From positions 1-61,948 of the forward strand of contig JAQTTU010000014.1 in assembly GCA_028710605.1 (NCBI GenBank): 61,948 nt of DNA, given 5' to 3'. Made by a program: the position numbers and the translations under genes. The first letter of the stretch is position 1. Each line of letters opens with the position of its first letter. Origin of the DNA: Sideroxydans sp. (lineage in GTDB: Bacteria; Pseudomonadota; Gammaproteobacteria; Burkholderiales; Gallionellaceae). Below the pieces are notes generated by a model. It searched no databases. It was not told where the DNA came from and was given only the letters and a program-made list of their open reading frames with translations. Below are positions 43,897-54,290 of the stretch, in pieces.

Positions 43897-44386
43897 AGAG
43901 TGGATGTCCGCAATTTTGAGTACAGCCGTCGTTGAAACCTCAACATCTACATGGCCGCTCCGGCCGAGGAACTGCCTCTCAATACAATCAAACAAGTCGT
44001 TTTCAAAAAAGCTAAGAATTTAATTTTGAGTTGCAAAAATGCCAGCCAGATAACAGTCGGACGCAATTCAGGGTAACGGGTATTGCCCTGGCTGTTGACT
44101 GGATGGGTCGATTGGTCTGCCTATCACTCAAACAAATCGCTCCGGGCTTGGGGCGTTTTGTTTTGCATTTCAATGTGCTATCTCGTGAAGATGCCCGTCA
44201 ATAGGCGTTCTTCGTGCGCTACTTGGTGTAGATCGCCTATTGGCGGGCGTTGAGGGGCAGTTTGCCGGTCAATTTCTCTCTCAAAACTATCCGTCCGGCT
44301 GTGCTAACAAGGTCTAAGCCAGCGCTTTCATGTATCATTCGTAACGCGTTTAATTTCCCAGTTACCCAATCGAAGGAAGTATCAGA
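43897..44386. other. 490-bp gene-free stretch before tig
   Basis: It holds a weak terminator-like element CGCTCCGGGCTTGGGGCG followed by TTTTGTTTT at 44138-44165 and a family A repeat at 44193. The rest has no recognisable gene and may be decayed accessory DNA. The tig promoter should lie near its end but no good match is seen. Confidence 0.5.
44193..44249. repeat. Family A repeat with near-perfect arms
   Basis: GCCCGTCAATAGGCG and CGCCTATTGGCGGGC pair over 15 bp with one G-T, around a loop of about 27 nt. This copy shows the ancestral inverted-repeat form most clearly. Confidence 0.9.
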
Positions 44387-45691
44387 ATGTCAAATGTTGA
44401 AACTCTAGGCGGATTGCAGCGTCGTTTGAATGCATCCATTCCCCAGCAAACTATCCGTGGCGAAGTCGAAAATCGGCTGAAGCGCTTGGGTCGCACGGCC
44501 AAGGTGCACGGTTTCCGTCCGGGCAAAGTGCCGTTGAAGGTGTTGGAGCAGCAATATGGAGCGTCCGTGCAGCAAGAGGTGATTGGCGACAGTTTGCAGC
44601 GCACGTTTGCCGATGCCGCTATTGCCAACAAATTGCAGGTGGCGGGCTATCCGCAGTTTGAACTGATCACGCAGGATTTGAATGCGCCGCAGATCGAGTT
44701 CAGCGCGACCTTTGAGGTGTACCCGGAAGTGGTGATCGGCGACATCGGCGGCGAAAGCGTTAACCGCGTGTCGTTCACGCTGAGCGATGCGGATGTGGAA
44801 GAGACCATCAAGACTTTGCGCAAGCAGCGCACGGAATACAAAAAAGCAGACGGTCGTGCGGCACAGGCTGACGATCAAGTACGCATCGACTTCAGCGGCA
44901 AGCTGGACGGTGTGGTGTTTGAAGGCGGCGAGGCCAAGGACTTTAACGTGGTGCTGGGTTCGGGGCGCATGTTGCCGGATTTCGAAAACGCGATTCTTGG
45001 CATGAAGGCGGGTGAAACCAAATCGTTCGATATGACTTTCCCTGCGGATTATCACGGCAAGGATGTGGCGGGCAAGCAAGTCACGTTCACGATCACCGCG
45101 AATGTGGTCGAAGCGGCGCATTTGCCGGAAGTGGATGCGGATTTCGCCAAGGCTTTGGGCGTGACGGATGGCGATGTGGAAAAACTCAAACAGGAAATCC
45201 GCGACAACATCGGCCGTGAAGCGCAGCGCCGGGTGAAGGTGCGCAACAAGGATGCGGCGATGGATGCGCTGCTCAAGATCGCGCAACTGGACGTGCCCAA
45301 GGCATTGCTGGAAAGCGAGTCGCAGCGCCTGATGGAACAGTCGGTGCAGGACATGGAAGCTCGCGGCATGAAGATACCCAAGGGCATGAAATTGCCGGCG
45401 GATATGTTTGCCGAGCGTGCGACCAAGCGCGTCAAGCTGGGGCTGATTCTGGCGGAGCTGGTCGGCAAACATAATTTGAATGCCAAGCCGGAACAAGTTG
45501 AGGCCATGGTGCAGGAATATGCGCAGAGCTTTGAGCATCCGGCGGAGGTGGTGAGCTGGTATCACGCCGCGCCAGAACGTATGCGCGAAGTGGAAAATCT
45601 GGTGCTGGAAGAGAATGTGGTGGCTTGGGTGATGGCGGGCGCGAAAGTGACGGATCAAACGGTCAAGCTGACTGAATTGATGGGAGAGTGA
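44387..45691 (+). CDS. tig: Trigger factor
   Basis: This 434-residue ribosome-bound chaperone and prolyl isomerase meets nascent chains at the exit tunnel. It has the ribosome-binding loop ([24 protein letters not shown]), an FKBP-type domain (about 150-245: [20 protein letters not shown]) and the C-terminal helical arms. Length is normal. GAAGGAAGTATCAG precedes the ATG. It heads the conserved tig-clpP-clpX-lon block. Confidence 0.97.
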   Translation: MSNVETLGGLQRRLNASIPQQTIRGEVENRLKRLGRTAKVHGFRPGKVPLKVLEQQYGASVQQEVIGDSLQRTFADAAIANKLQVAGYPQFELITQDLNAPQIEFSATFEVYPEVVIGDIGGESVNRVSFTLSDADVEETIKTLRKQRTEYKKADGRAAQADDQVRIDFSGKLDGVVFEGGEAKDFNVVLGSGRMLPDFENAILGMKAGETKSFDMTFPADYHGKDVAGKQVTFTITANVVEAAHLPEVDADFAKALGVTDGDVEKLKQEIRDNIGREAQRRVKVRNKDAAMDALLKIAQLDVPKALLESESQRLMEQSVQDMEARGMKIPKGMKLPADMFAERATKRVKLGLILAELVGKHNLNAKPEQVEAMVQEYAQSFEHPAEVVSWYHAAPERMREVENLVLEENVVAWVMAGAKVTDQTVKLTELMGE

Positions 45692-45693
45692 GC

Positions 45694-46320
45694 ATGATGC
45701 AAAGCGCTGCTGGCAAGATGATGGAGCCGCAAGACAGTGGGTTGATCCCGATGGTGATCGAAACCAGCGGGCGCGGCGAGCGTGCTTTCGATATTTATTC
45801 GCGTTTGCTCAAAGAGCGCGTGATCTTTCTGGTCGGTCCGATCAACGATCACGTGGCGAATCTGATCGTGGCGCAGTTGCTGTTTCTGGAATCTGAAAAT
45901 CCCGACAAGGATATTCACCTGTACATCAATTCGCCCGGCGGTTCGATCTCGGCGGGCATGGCGATTTACGACACCATGCAGTTCATCAAGCCGCAGGTTT
46001 CCACGCTGTGCATCGGCATGGCGGCATCCATGGGTGCGTTTTTGTTGCAGGCGGGCGAGAAGGGTAAACGCTTCGCCTTGCCCAATTCCACGGTGATGAT
46101 CCACCAGCCGCTGGGCGGTTTTCAGGGGCAGGCGACAGACATCGAAATTCACGCCAAGTATATTTTGAGCTTGCGCGAGAGTTTGTATGCGCTGATGGCC
46201 AAGCATACCGGTCGTGCAGTGGAGGAGATTGCGCGCGACAGCGAACGCGATAATTTCCTGACCGCCAAAGAAGCGATGGAATACGGCTTGATTGACCAAG
46301 TGCTGGACAAGCGCGCATAA
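45694..46320 (+). CDS. clpP: ATP-dependent Clp protease proteolytic subunit
   Basis: This serine peptidase of 208 residues forms the 14-mer chamber that works with ClpX (and ClpA). The triad is Ser112 ([11 protein letters not shown]), His137 (VMIHQPLGG) and the Asp in [23 protein letters not shown] 45694 is spaced well after GGGAGAG; a GTG at 45688 overlaps the tig stop and is a possible alternative. It follows tig in one operon. Confidence 0.97.
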   Translation: MMQSAAGKMMEPQDSGLIPMVIETSGRGERAFDIYSRLLKERVIFLVGPINDHVANLIVAQLLFLESENPDKDIHLYINSPGGSISAGMAIYDTMQFIKPQVSTLCIGMAASMGAFLLQAGEKGKRFALPNSTVMIHQPLGGFQGQATDIEIHAKYILSLRESLYALMAKHTGRAVEEIARDSERDNFLTAKEAMEYGLIDQVLDKRA

Positions 46321-46348
46321 CGTGAAACTCGCGTAGCGAGACGTTTGC

Positions 46349-46386
46349 CTCCTCGCCCGCTTGCGGGAGAGGATTGAGGTGAGGGA
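46349..46386. repeat. Family E-type repeat between clpP and clpX
   Basis: CCTCCTCGCCCGCTTGCGGGAGAGG followed by ATTGAGGTGAGGGA. The hairpin could uncouple the stability of the clpP and clpX mRNA segments. Confidence 0.75.
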
Positions 46387-46438
46387 TGCAGTTTTAAGAA
46401 TTTAGTGAGCAGCCGATAATTTCGGTGCGGAGGAAAAA

Positions 46439-47695
46439 ATGACAACAGACAAGAGCAAGGGTGACAAGCTGCTGTATTGCTCGTTCTGCGGCAAGAGCCA
46501 GCATGAAGTGCGCAAGCTGATCGCGGGGCCGTCGGTGTTTGTGTGCGATGAATGTATCGCGCTGTGCAACGATATTATCCGCGAGGAAACGCAGAGCGCT
46601 ATCGGCGGGGAAAAATCCGACAAGAACGATTTGCCGGTTCCGCACGAGATATGCAAACGTCTGGACGAGTATGTGATCGGCCAGCGTCAGGCGAAAAAGA
46701 TTTTGTCGGTGGCGGTTTATAACCACTACAAGCGTTTGAAGAACAAGACCGACGATGGCGTGGAGTTGTCCAAGAGCAACATCCTGCTGGTCGGGCCGAC
46801 CGGTTCGGGCAAGACCTTGCTGGCGCAGACATTGGCGCGTTTGCTCAACGTGCCGTTTGTGATGGCGGATGCGACGACGCTGACCGAAGCCGGTTATGTC
46901 GGCGAGGATGTCGAGAACATCATCCAGAAGTTGTTGCAGTCTTGCGATTACGATGTGGAGAAGGCGCAGCGCGGCATCGTGTATATCGACGAGATCGACA
47001 AGATTTCGCGCAAATCGGATAACCCATCCATCACCCGCGATGTGTCGGGCGAGGGCGTGCAGCAGGCGTTGCTCAAGCTGATCGAGGGAACCAAGGCAGC
47101 CATTCCTCCGCAAGGTGGGCGCAAACATCCCAATACCGAATTCCTGCAAGTGGATACCACCAATATTTTATTTATTTGCGGCGGTGCGTTCGATGGTCTG
47201 GAGAAGGTGATTCGCAACCGTTCCGAGAAAGCCGGGATCGGTTTCTCGGCCAATCTGGCCAAGCGCGACGACACGAAAGATGTGGGCAAGGTGTTGCGCG
47301 AGGTCGAGCCGGAAGACTTGATCAAGTTCGGTCTGATTCCCGAGTTCGTCGGGCGTTTGCCGGTGGTGGCGGCGCTGGAAGGCTTGGATGAGGCTGCGCT
47401 GATCCAGATTCTGACCGAACCCAAGAACGCGCTGACCAAGCAATATCAGAAGCTGTTTGCGATGGAAGGTGTGGAGCTGGAGTTCCGTCCGGGCGTGTTG
47501 AACGTGATCGCCAAAAAAGCGCTGGCCCGCAAAGCTGGTGCGCGCGGATTGCGTTCCATCCTCGAACAATCTTTGCTCGACATCATGTTTGACCTGCCTT
47601 CGGTGGAAAATGTCAGCAAAGTGGTGCTGGATGAAAACAGCGCGGGCGAGATCAAACCTATCGTGATGTACGCGGAAACACCAAAGGCTGCGTAA
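46439..47695 (+). CDS. clpX: ATP-dependent Clp protease ATPase subunit
   Basis: This 418-residue AAA+ unfoldase feeds substrates to ClpP. It has the N-terminal zinc-binding domain (CSFCGKS and CDECIALC), Walker [16 protein letters not shown], Walker [12 protein letters not shown], the pore and sensor motifs typical of ClpX, and an IGF-like loop region for ClpP (IGFSAN). GCGGAGGAAAAA gives a strong ribosome site. Length is normal. Confidence 0.98.
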   Translation: MTTDKSKGDKLLYCSFCGKSQHEVRKLIAGPSVFVCDECIALCNDIIREETQSAIGGEKSDKNDLPVPHEICKRLDEYVIGQRQAKKILSVAVYNHYKRLKNKTDDGVELSKSNILLVGPTGSGKTLLAQTLARLLNVPFVMADATTLTEAGYVGEDVENIIQKLLQSCDYDVEKAQRGIVYIDEIDKISRKSDNPSITRDVSGEGVQQALLKLIEGTKAAIPPQGGRKHPNTEFLQVDTTNILFICGGAFDGLEKVIRNRSEKAGIGFSANLAKRDDTKDVGKVLREVEPEDLIKFGLIPEFVGRLPVVAALEGLDEAALIQILTEPKNALTKQYQKLFAMEGVELEFRPGVLNVIAKKALARKAGARGLRSILEQSLLDIMFDLPSVENVSKVVLDENSAGEIKPIVMYAETPKAA

Positions 47696-47716
47696 TCAAA
47701 GCCTTGGCGGGCTGGG

Positions 47717-47744
47717 CTTGAATTATTCTGCCCAGTCCCCATAT
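47717..47744 (+). promoter_or_regulatory. Heat-shock (sigma-32 type) promoter of lon
   Basis: CTTGAA (47717-47722) and CCCCATAT (47737-47744) are spaced by 14 bp, a near-perfect match to the sigma-32 consensus. It lies 35 bp before the lon ATG and fits heat-shock control of Lon. Confidence 0.8.
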
Positions 47745-47778
47745 CGTTTTCACATTTAATCATTCCGAGTTCCGAATC

Positions 47779-50196
47779 ATGGCCGAATACGATCCTATAA
47801 CCACCCACGCCGACCTGTTCCCCCTGTTGCCATTGCGCGATGTGGTGGTGTTCCCGCACATGGTCATCCCGCTGTTCGTTGGCCGAGCCAAATCCATCAA
47901 GGCGTTGGAAGCGGCGATGGAGGCGGGCAAAAGCATCGTGCTGGTAGCGCAAAAATCCGCCGCCAAAGACGAGCCTGCCACCGAAGATATTTACCGCATC
48001 GGCAGCATTGCCAATATTCTGCAAATGCTCAAGCTGCCCGATGGCACGGTGAAAGTGCTGGTGGAAGGCACGCAACGCGCCAAAGTGGTTCAAATCTTTG
48101 ACGACAAATCCCATCTGGATGCCGAGATTCAGGCAGTTCCCGCCGACGAAGAAGTGGGGCATGAGGCCGAGGCGATGCGCCGCGCGCTCATCAATCAGTT
48201 CGATCAATACGTCAAACTCAACAAAAAAATTCCACCGGAAATTCTGACTTCATTGGCGGGCATCGACGATGCCGGTCGTCTGGCCGATACTATCGCGGCG
48301 CACTTGCCGTTGAAGCTGGAACAGAAACAGGAAGTGCTGGAAATATTCGATGTGCGCAAACGCCTCGAACATCTGCTCGGTTTGTTGGAAGCCGAGCTGG
48401 ACATCATGCAGGTGGAAAAACGCATCCGTGGTCGCGTCAAACGCCAGATGGAAAAGAGCCAGCGCGAGTATTACCTGAACGAACAGGTCAAGGCGATCCA
48501 GAAGGAATTGGGCGAAGGCGAAGACGGCGCGGACATCGAAGAGATCGAGAAAAAGATCAAGGCGGCGCACATGCCCAAGGAGGCGCGCGCCAAGGCCGAG
48601 GCCGAGTTGAAGAAGCTGCGCCTGATGTCGCCCATGTCTGCCGAAGCGACGGTGGTGCGCAACTACATCGACATCCTCATCGGCTTGCCGTGGAAGAAAA
48701 AGACCAAGATCGACACCGATCTGAAGCACGCTGAAGGCGTGCTGGAAGCGGATCATTATGGCCTGGAAAAAGTCAAAGAGCGCATCGTGGAATATCTTGC
48801 GGTGCAGCAACGCGTCGAAAAAATGAAAGCGCCGATCTTGTGTCTGGTCGGACCTCCCGGTGTCGGCAAGACTTCGTTGGGGCAGTCCATTGCCCGCGCC
48901 ACCAACCGCAAATTCGTGCGCATGTCGCTGGGTGGTGTGCGCGATGAATCGGAAATTCGTGGGCATAGACGCACTTACATCGGCTCCATGCCGGGTAAAA
49001 TTTTGCAGAACATGAGCAAGGTCGGCGTGAAGAACCCGCTGTTCCTGCTGGATGAAGTGGACAAGATGGGCATGGATTTCCGTGGCGATCCGTCGTCGGC
49101 GTTGCTGGAAGTGCTCGATCCTGAGCAGAACCACACCTTTGTCGATCACTACGTCGAAGTCGAGTACGACTTGTCGGATGTGATGTTCGTTGCCACTTCC
49201 AACAGCATGAATATTCCGGCACCACTGCTGGATCGCATGGAAGTGATTTTCGTGTCCAGCTACACGGAAGACGAGAAGGTCAACATCGCCACGCGTTATT
49301 TGTTGCCCAAGGCGATCAAGAACAACGGACTGAAAGAAGAAGAGATCAGCGTTTCCGAAAGCGCGATCCGCGATATTTTGCGTTACTACACACGGGAAGC
49401 CGGTGTGCGCAGTCTGGAGCGCGAACTGTCCAAGATTTGCCGCAAGGTGGTGAAGGCGTTGCTGCTGAAAGGTCGCGAGACCAAGGTTGTGATCAATGCG
49501 CGCAATCTGGACAAGTATCTCGGCGTGCGTCGCTACAGCTACGGCATCGCTGAAAAGAATAATCAGGTTGGACAGGTCACCGGCTTGGCATGGACGGAAG
49601 TGGGCGGCGAATTGTTGACCATTGAGACCGCTGTGTTGCCGGGCAAGGGCAAGACCACCACCACGGGCAAGCTGGGTGAGGTAATGCAGGAATCCATCCA
49701 GGCCGCCTTGAGTGTGGTGCGTAGCCGTGCGCGCAAGCTGGGTATCGCGGAAAACTTTTACGAGAAGAACGATCTGCACATTCACCTGCCCGAAGGCGCA
49801 ACTCCCAAGGATGGGCCGAGCGCCGGTGTCGGTATCTGCACGGCGATGGTTTCCGCGTTGACCGGAATACCGGTGCGCGCTGATGTGGCGATGACTGGCG
49901 AGATCACGTTGCGTGGCGAGGTGTTGCCCATAGGCGGGCTGAAGGAGAAGCTGCTGGCTGCGCAGCGCGGCGGGATAAAGGTTGTGTTGATTCCAGAAGA
50001 AAACGTGAAGGATCTGGTCGAAATGCCGGATACCGTCAAAAACAAACTGGAGATACATCCGGTGAAGTGGATCGAGCAGGTTTTGGAGATGGCGCTTGAA
50101 CGCAAGCCTGAGCCGCTCCCGGAATCTGTTGTGGCAAATGTGCCGCCCCCTCCGGTCGTCGGCGAATCAAGCACATTGTCCGCGATCAAGCATTGA
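47779..50196 (+). CDS. lon: ATP-dependent Lon protease
   Basis: This 805-residue AAA+ serine protease degrades misfolded and regulatory proteins. It has the N-terminal substrate domain (LFPLLPLRDVVVFPHMVIPLFVGR), Walker A GPPGVGKTSLGQSIA, Walker B LFLLDEVDKM, and the Ser-Lys dyad Ser681 (PKDGPSAGVG) and Lys722 (LPIGGLKEKLLA). Length is normal. It has its own heat-shock promoter and is followed by hupB. Confidence 0.98.
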   Translation: MAEYDPITTHADLFPLLPLRDVVVFPHMVIPLFVGRAKSIKALEAAMEAGKSIVLVAQKSAAKDEPATEDIYRIGSIANILQMLKLPDGTVKVLVEGTQRAKVVQIFDDKSHLDAEIQAVPADEEVGHEAEAMRRALINQFDQYVKLNKKIPPEILTSLAGIDDAGRLADTIAAHLPLKLEQKQEVLEIFDVRKRLEHLLGLLEAELDIMQVEKRIRGRVKRQMEKSQREYYLNEQVKAIQKELGEGEDGADIEEIEKKIKAAHMPKEARAKAEAELKKLRLMSPMSAEATVVRNYIDILIGLPWKKKTKIDTDLKHAEGVLEADHYGLEKVKERIVEYLAVQQRVEKMKAPILCLVGPPGVGKTSLGQSIARATNRKFVRMSLGGVRDESEIRGHRRTYIGSMPGKILQNMSKVGVKNPLFLLDEVDKMGMDFRGDPSSALLEVLDPEQNHTFVDHYVEVEYDLSDVMFVATSNSMNIPAPLLDRMEVIFVSSYTEDEKVNIATRYLLPKAIKNNGLKEEEISVSESAIRDILRYYTREAGVRSLERELSKICRKVVKALLLKGRETKVVINARNLDKYLGVRRYSYGIAEKNNQVGQVTGLAWTEVGGELLTIETAVLPGKGKTTTTGKLGEVMQESIQAALSVVRSRARKLGIAENFYEKNDLHIHLPEGATPKDGPSAGVGICTAMVSALTGIPVRADVAMTGEITLRGEVLPIGGLKEKLLAAQRGGIKVVLIPEENVKDLVEMPDTVKNKLEIHPVKWIEQVLEMALERKPEPLPESVVANVPPPPVVGESSTLSAIKH

Positions 50197-50330
50197 TGCG
50201 GGTTTGCGGGGATATGCCACCCGAAATAAATCTGCTCAATTGCTTGACCCGATATTTATCCCTTGATATAAAGCCGTCGCAGATTTGATCTGCGCCATTT
50301 CTGTCAATCAACCAAGCAAAGGGGGCTCGC

Positions 50331-50606
50331 GTGAGTAATAAATCTGATCTGATCGAAGCAATTGCAAAATCCGCCGACATTTCCAAAGCGGCAGCCGGTC
50401 GTGCTTTGGGTGCGACGATTGACTCCATCAAGAAATCCTTGAAAAAAGGTGAGTTGGTGAGCTTGGTTGGTTTTGGAACGTTTTATGTTGCCAAGCGTGC
50501 CGCACGAAATGGCCGCAATCCGCGCACCGGAGCGACAATAAAAATCAAGGCAGCTAAAGTTCCTAAATTTCGCGCTGGCAAAGGATTAAAAGATGCTGTA
50601 AACTAG
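50331..50606 (+). CDS. hupB: DNA-binding protein HU
   Basis: This 91-residue histone-like protein has the HU/IHF fold: [26 protein letters not shown], then [10 protein letters not shown] and the DNA-binding arm [14 protein letters not shown]. It compacts and bends DNA. The start codon is GTG, supported by AAAGGGGG eight bases upstream. The position after lon is conserved in proteobacteria. Confidence 0.96.
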   Translation: MSNKSDLIEAIAKSADISKAAAGRALGATIDSIKKSLKKGELVSLVGFGTFYVAKRAARNGRNPRTGATIKIKAAKVPKFRAGKGLKDAVN

Positions 50607-50617
50607 CGTTCTTTGTC

Positions 50618-50693
50618 GGGTGCTTAGCTCAGCTGGTAGAGCACCGCCCTTACAAGGCGATTGTCGGCGGTTCGATCCCGTCAGCACCCACCA
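50618..50693 (+). tRNA. tRNA-Val (anticodon UAC)
   Basis: The 76-nt cloverleaf starts GGGTGCT and ends AGCACCC ACCA with encoded CCA. The anticodon loop is CTTACAA and the T arm GGCGGTTCGATCCCGTC. One pair of the anticodon stem is a C-A mismatch. Confidence 0.95.
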
Positions 50694-50725
50694 AATAAAT
50701 GCAGGAAGAAGTAACAAGGTTTCAT

Positions 50726-50802
50726 GGAGTGGTAGTTCAGTTGGTTAGAATACCGGCCTGTCACGCCGGGGGTCGCGGGTTCGAGTCCCGTCCACTCCGC
50801 CA
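50726..50802 (+). tRNA. tRNA-Asp (anticodon GUC)
   Basis: The 77-nt cloverleaf starts GGAGTGG and ends CCACTCC GCCA. The anticodon loop is CTGTCAC and the T arm GCGGGTTCGAGTCCCGT. It is 32 bp after tRNA-Val and probably cotranscribed. Confidence 0.96.
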
Positions 50803-50807
50803 AACAG

Positions 50808-50833
50808 AGGCGAACGTCAAGTTCGCCTTTTTT
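50808..50833 (+). terminator. Terminator after the tRNA pair
   Basis: AGGCGAAC and GTTCGCCT form an 8-bp stem with loop GTCAA, followed by six T. Confidence 0.92.
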
Positions 50834-50879
50834 CATGTTGGATGTCCCTTGAGGCATTCGCTCATTTAGGTGGCCTGAT

Positions 50880-52766
50880 ATGTTCGATTTCGTGCATGAG
50901 AAAAAACGATTAGTACAGTTTGTGCTGGCGCTTATCATTCTTCCGTTCGCGTTTTGGGGGGTTGATTCATTCCGCAATTCTGGCGGCGCAGAGCCGTTGG
51001 CTACGGTGAACGGCGAAAAAATCGGACAACAGGAATTCGAAAATGCGTTGGATCAACAACGCCAGAGAATGCGCGAGATGGCCGGAGCCAACTATGATCC
51101 CGCCATATTCGACCAACCTGAAATCAAACACTCGGTTCTGGAAAATCTGGTCTCCCGTCGCCTGTTGGTCGCCGATGCGCGCGACTTACGCTTGATGCCG
51201 GGTGATGAGCAGATTGCGCAAGTGCTTATCGGCATAGGCGCATTTCAAAAAGACGGCAAGTTCGACAAACAAAGCTATATCTCTGCTTTGAACTCACGCG
51301 GCATGAATCAAATTGATTTTGAACGCAGTTTGAGTCAGGACATCGCGGTACAGCGATTGACCGATGCCTATTCGCAGAACGGTTATGCGGCTGATACGGT
51401 GGCTGAAATGCTCATCCGTCTGAACGAGCAGCAGCGCACTGTGTCCGTGGCGAATCTGAATGCGGAAGAATTTATGAAGCAGGCTCAAGTGAGCGATGCG
51501 GAGGTAAGTGCCTATTACAGCAAGAATGCCGGCGAGTTTCAGTTGCCGGAGCGCGCCAGTGTTGAATATGTGACATTCTCTGCGGATTCGTTGCAATCTA
51601 CGATCTCGCTGACCGACGAAGAGATCAAAAAATATTACGAAGAGCATGTCGCCGATTTCGGCACGCAAGAGCAACGTCAGGCAGCGCACATCCTGATCGG
51701 GGTGGCGAAACAAGCAACCGATGCGGACAAGCAGGCGGCAAAGGCCAAGGCCGAACAAGTGCTGCAACAGGTCAAGCAATCTCCCGGCAATTTCGCGGCA
51801 TTGGCCAAGCAATATTCGCAAGACCCCGGCTCGGCAACGCGAGGGGGCGATCTCGGAATGTTCGGGCGTGGGGCGATGGTGAAGCCGTTTGAAGAGAGCG
51901 TGTTTAGCCTCAAGGTGGGCGAAGTGAGCGGGCTGGTACAGTCCGACTTCGGTTATCACATCATTAAATTGCTGGCGGTGAAGCCGGCCAAGGTGCAAGC
52001 GCTGAACGAGGTGCGCGGCGTGGTCGAGCAGCGCCTGAAGTCGCAACATGCCAGCGACAAATTTGCGGAACTGGCCGAGAAGTTCAACAACACCGTCTAT
52101 GAGCAAAGCGACTCTTTGAAGCCGGCTGCCGAATTGGTCAATGCCTCCGTTCAGCGCGGCGTGTGGTTGAGCAAAGGTCAGGCTCCAACCGAGCTGTGGT
52201 CGAGCAAGGTATTGCAAGCCGTGTTTTCGGACGATGTGTTGAAGAACAAGCGCAACACGGCGGCGGTGGAAGTTGCGCCGAATACTTTGCTGGCGGCGCG
52301 CGTGGTGGAATACAAGCCCGCGAGCGAGCGTCCTTTGGCCGAAGTCGCGGCGGGCATCAAGCTGAAATTGCAGCAACAGCAAGCGGTAGAATTGGCTACC
52401 AAGCAGGGCATGGCCGTATTGGCGCAATTGCAGCACGGAGATAAGGTCAGCGTGAGTTGGAAGTCAGTACCAGGCATCACGCGTAGCCAGCATGCCGGTA
52501 TTGCCCCGGATTTGTCGCAAGCTATATTCGGTGCCAGCATCAACAAGTTGCCTGTATATGTGGGTGTAAAAGGCTCAAATGGTTATTTGCTGGCGCGTAT
52601 CGATTCGGTTAAAGAGGTCGAATCGATTGATGAGAATAAACGTAGCCGTTATGCGCAGCAGATCCGCCAGATCACCGGAGAGGAATTGTTGATGGCCTAT
52701 TTGGCGGACAAGAGGAAACGCTCCGACATCACCATGAAGGACTTCAAAGCTGAAGAAAAGAAGTAA
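50880..52766 (+). CDS. ppiD: Periplasmic chaperone/peptidyl-prolyl isomerase PpiD
   Basis: This 628-residue protein is anchored by one helix ([21 protein letters not shown]) and has a SurA-like N-domain ([24 protein letters not shown]) and a parvulin domain at about 265-368 ([10 protein letters not shown] to [13 protein letters not shown]). It helps newly exported proteins fold at the Sec translocon. Its place after hupB is conserved. The start is supported by position rather than by a strong ribosome site. Confidence 0.95.
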   Translation: MFDFVHEKKRLVQFVLALIILPFAFWGVDSFRNSGGAEPLATVNGEKIGQQEFENALDQQRQRMREMAGANYDPAIFDQPEIKHSVLENLVSRRLLVADARDLRLMPGDEQIAQVLIGIGAFQKDGKFDKQSYISALNSRGMNQIDFERSLSQDIAVQRLTDAYSQNGYAADTVAEMLIRLNEQQRTVSVANLNAEEFMKQAQVSDAEVSAYYSKNAGEFQLPERASVEYVTFSADSLQSTISLTDEEIKKYYEEHVADFGTQEQRQAAHILIGVAKQATDADKQAAKAKAEQVLQQVKQSPGNFAALAKQYSQDPGSATRGGDLGMFGRGAMVKPFEESVFSLKVGEVSGLVQSDFGYHIIKLLAVKPAKVQALNEVRGVVEQRLKSQHASDKFAELAEKFNNTVYEQSDSLKPAAELVNASVQRGVWLSKGQAPTELWSSKVLQAVFSDDVLKNKRNTAAVEVAPNTLLAARVVEYKPASERPLAEVAAGIKLKLQQQQAVELATKQGMAVLAQLQHGDKVSVSWKSVPGITRSQHAGIAPDLSQAIFGASINKLPVYVGVKGSNGYLLARIDSVKEVESIDENKRSRYAQQIRQITGEELLMAYLADKRKRSDITMKDFKAEEKK

Positions 52767-52790
52767 TCTCAGTTTTTGCCGCACGATGAA

Positions 52791-52822
52791 AAACGCCGCT
52801 TTTGATAAGCGGCGTTTTTTTA
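52791..52822 (+). terminator. Terminator of ppiD
   Basis: AAACGCCGCT and AGCGGCGTTTTTTT form a GC-rich stem with loop TTTGATA and a T run. Confidence 0.93.
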
Positions 52823-52931
52823 TTTGAGGTGCGTAAATCCATATTTACCCCAGGTTATTTTGGCGTTGAACCGTTGATGTGGCGCGGATTGCAGCCGGAT
52901 CGAAGCAGCGCACCGCGCCGGTTCAATCGTA

Positions 52932-52937
52932 TATAAT
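52932..52937 (+). promoter_or_regulatory. Probable ccm operon -10 element
   Basis: TATAAT, 40 bp before ccmA. No good -35 is seen 16-18 bp upstream, so an activator may be needed. Confidence 0.4.
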
Positions 52938-52976
52938 CCGGCGCTATTTTGTTTCGGGCGTGCAACGCGATTACCC

Positions 52977-53606
52977 ATGCAGCAAGCACCTCTTCTGGAA
53001 GTAAAAGGCCTTTCTTGCGAGCGGGGCGATCATCGTCTGTTCAGCGGGCTGAATTTTTCGCTTGCGGCGGGAGAGTTGATGCAAGTGCAAGGCGCGAACG
53101 GCAGCGGCAAGACCACGCTGTTGCGCACTTTGTGCGGTTTCGTGCGACCCGTGCAGGGATCGGTGCATTGGTGCGGTCAGGACATAGGCGAGTGGGATGA
53201 CGATTTTCATGCCGGGATGTGTTATCTCGGACACTTGAATGCCATCAAGGATGAATTGAGCGCGCTGGAGAATTTGCAAATGAGCGCGGGGTTGGCGGGA
53301 TACACATTGAGTGAACGTCAGGTCGTGGCGGCATTGCGTCGCATGGGATTGCAGCGGCGAGAGCATCTTCCTGTCAGGGTCTTGTCGCAAGGCCAGCGGC
53401 GCAGGGTGGCGCTGGCGCGTTTGCTGGTCGGCGATGCGCCTTTGTGGATACTGGATGAGCCATTAACCGCACTCGATGTGGGTGCAGTAGGTCTGATGCA
53501 GGAACTAATTGGCGAACATCTGTCGAAGGGGGGGATGGCAATTTTTACCACGCACCAACCGTTGCAAGTGGCTGGTGTAGAGACCCGGCAGTTGACGTTG
53601 TCATGA
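52977..53606 (+). CDS. ccmA: Heme exporter ATP-binding protein CcmA
   Basis: This 209-residue ABC ATPase is part of the CcmABCD complex that releases holo-CcmE during cytochrome c maturation. Walker A is GANGSGKTTLLRTL, the signature LSQGQRRRVALARL and Walker B LWILDEPLTALD. It overlaps ccmB by 4 bp and starts the nine-gene operon. Confidence 0.96.
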   Translation: MQQAPLLEVKGLSCERGDHRLFSGLNFSLAAGELMQVQGANGSGKTTLLRTLCGFVRPVQGSVHWCGQDIGEWDDDFHAGMCYLGHLNAIKDELSALENLQMSAGLAGYTLSERQVVAALRRMGLQRREHLPVRVLSQGQRRRVALARLLVGDAPLWILDEPLTALDVGAVGLMQELIGEHLSKGGMAIFTTHQPLQVAGVETRQLTLS

Positions 53607-54286
53607 GGAAATTGTCGCTATTGGGCTTGTTGGGGTTGGTGATCCGGCGCGATTTGCTGCTGGCGATGCGCCGCCGCGCGGATGTACTGACCACGCTGAT
53701 TTTCTTCGTGATGGTGGTGAGTTTGTTCCCGCTCGGTGTCGGGCCGGAAATGGATATGTTGCGCAAGATGGCATCCGGTGTGGTGTGGGTGGCGGCGTTA
53801 TTGGCTTCCATGCTGTCGTTGCCTCGCATGTTCTCGGCGGATTATGCCGACGGCACGCTGGAGCAAATGATGCTCGCGCCGCAGTCGCTTTCCGTGCTGG
53901 TACTGGGCAAGATCGTTGCGCACTGGATGTTGTCCGGTCTGCCGTTGGCGCTGATTGCGCCGGTGCTGGGATTGCAATTCGACATGTCGGTCCCTGCATT
54001 GTGGGCGCTGGTGTTGGCGCTGTTGCTGGGGACTCCGGTGTTGAGCATGATAGGCGCGATCGGCGCAGCGCTTACCTTGGGGTTGCGCGGCGGCGGAGTG
54101 CTGGTGTCGTTGTTGGTGTTGCCTTTATGCATCCCGGTGCTGATCTTTGGGGCGGGCGCGGTGGAAGCGGTTAACAGCGGCATGAGTGCCGTTTCCAACT
54201 TGTCGTTATTGGGGGCATTCATGCTGTTTGCTCTGGTGTTTACGCCGTTCGTTGCGGCGCAGGCGTTGCGTATTTCGATGGAGTGA
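53603..54286 (+). CDS. ccmB: Heme exporter permease CcmB
   Basis: This 227-residue protein has six hydrophobic helices and the family's N-terminal RRDLLLAMRRRADVLTTLIFFVMVVSLFPL. The FSADYADGTLEQMMLAPQS loop is conserved. It is the membrane partner of CcmA. ATG 53603 overlaps the ccmA stop. Confidence 0.95.
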   Translation: MRKLSLLGLLGLVIRRDLLLAMRRRADVLTTLIFFVMVVSLFPLGVGPEMDMLRKMASGVVWVAALLASMLSLPRMFSADYADGTLEQMMLAPQSLSVLVLGKIVAHWMLSGLPLALIAPVLGLQFDMSVPALWALVLALLLGTPVLSMIGAIGAALTLGLRGGGVLVSLLVLPLCIPVLIFGAGAVEAVNSGMSAVSNLSLLGAFMLFALVFTPFVAAQALRISME

Positions 54287-54290
54287 TAAT

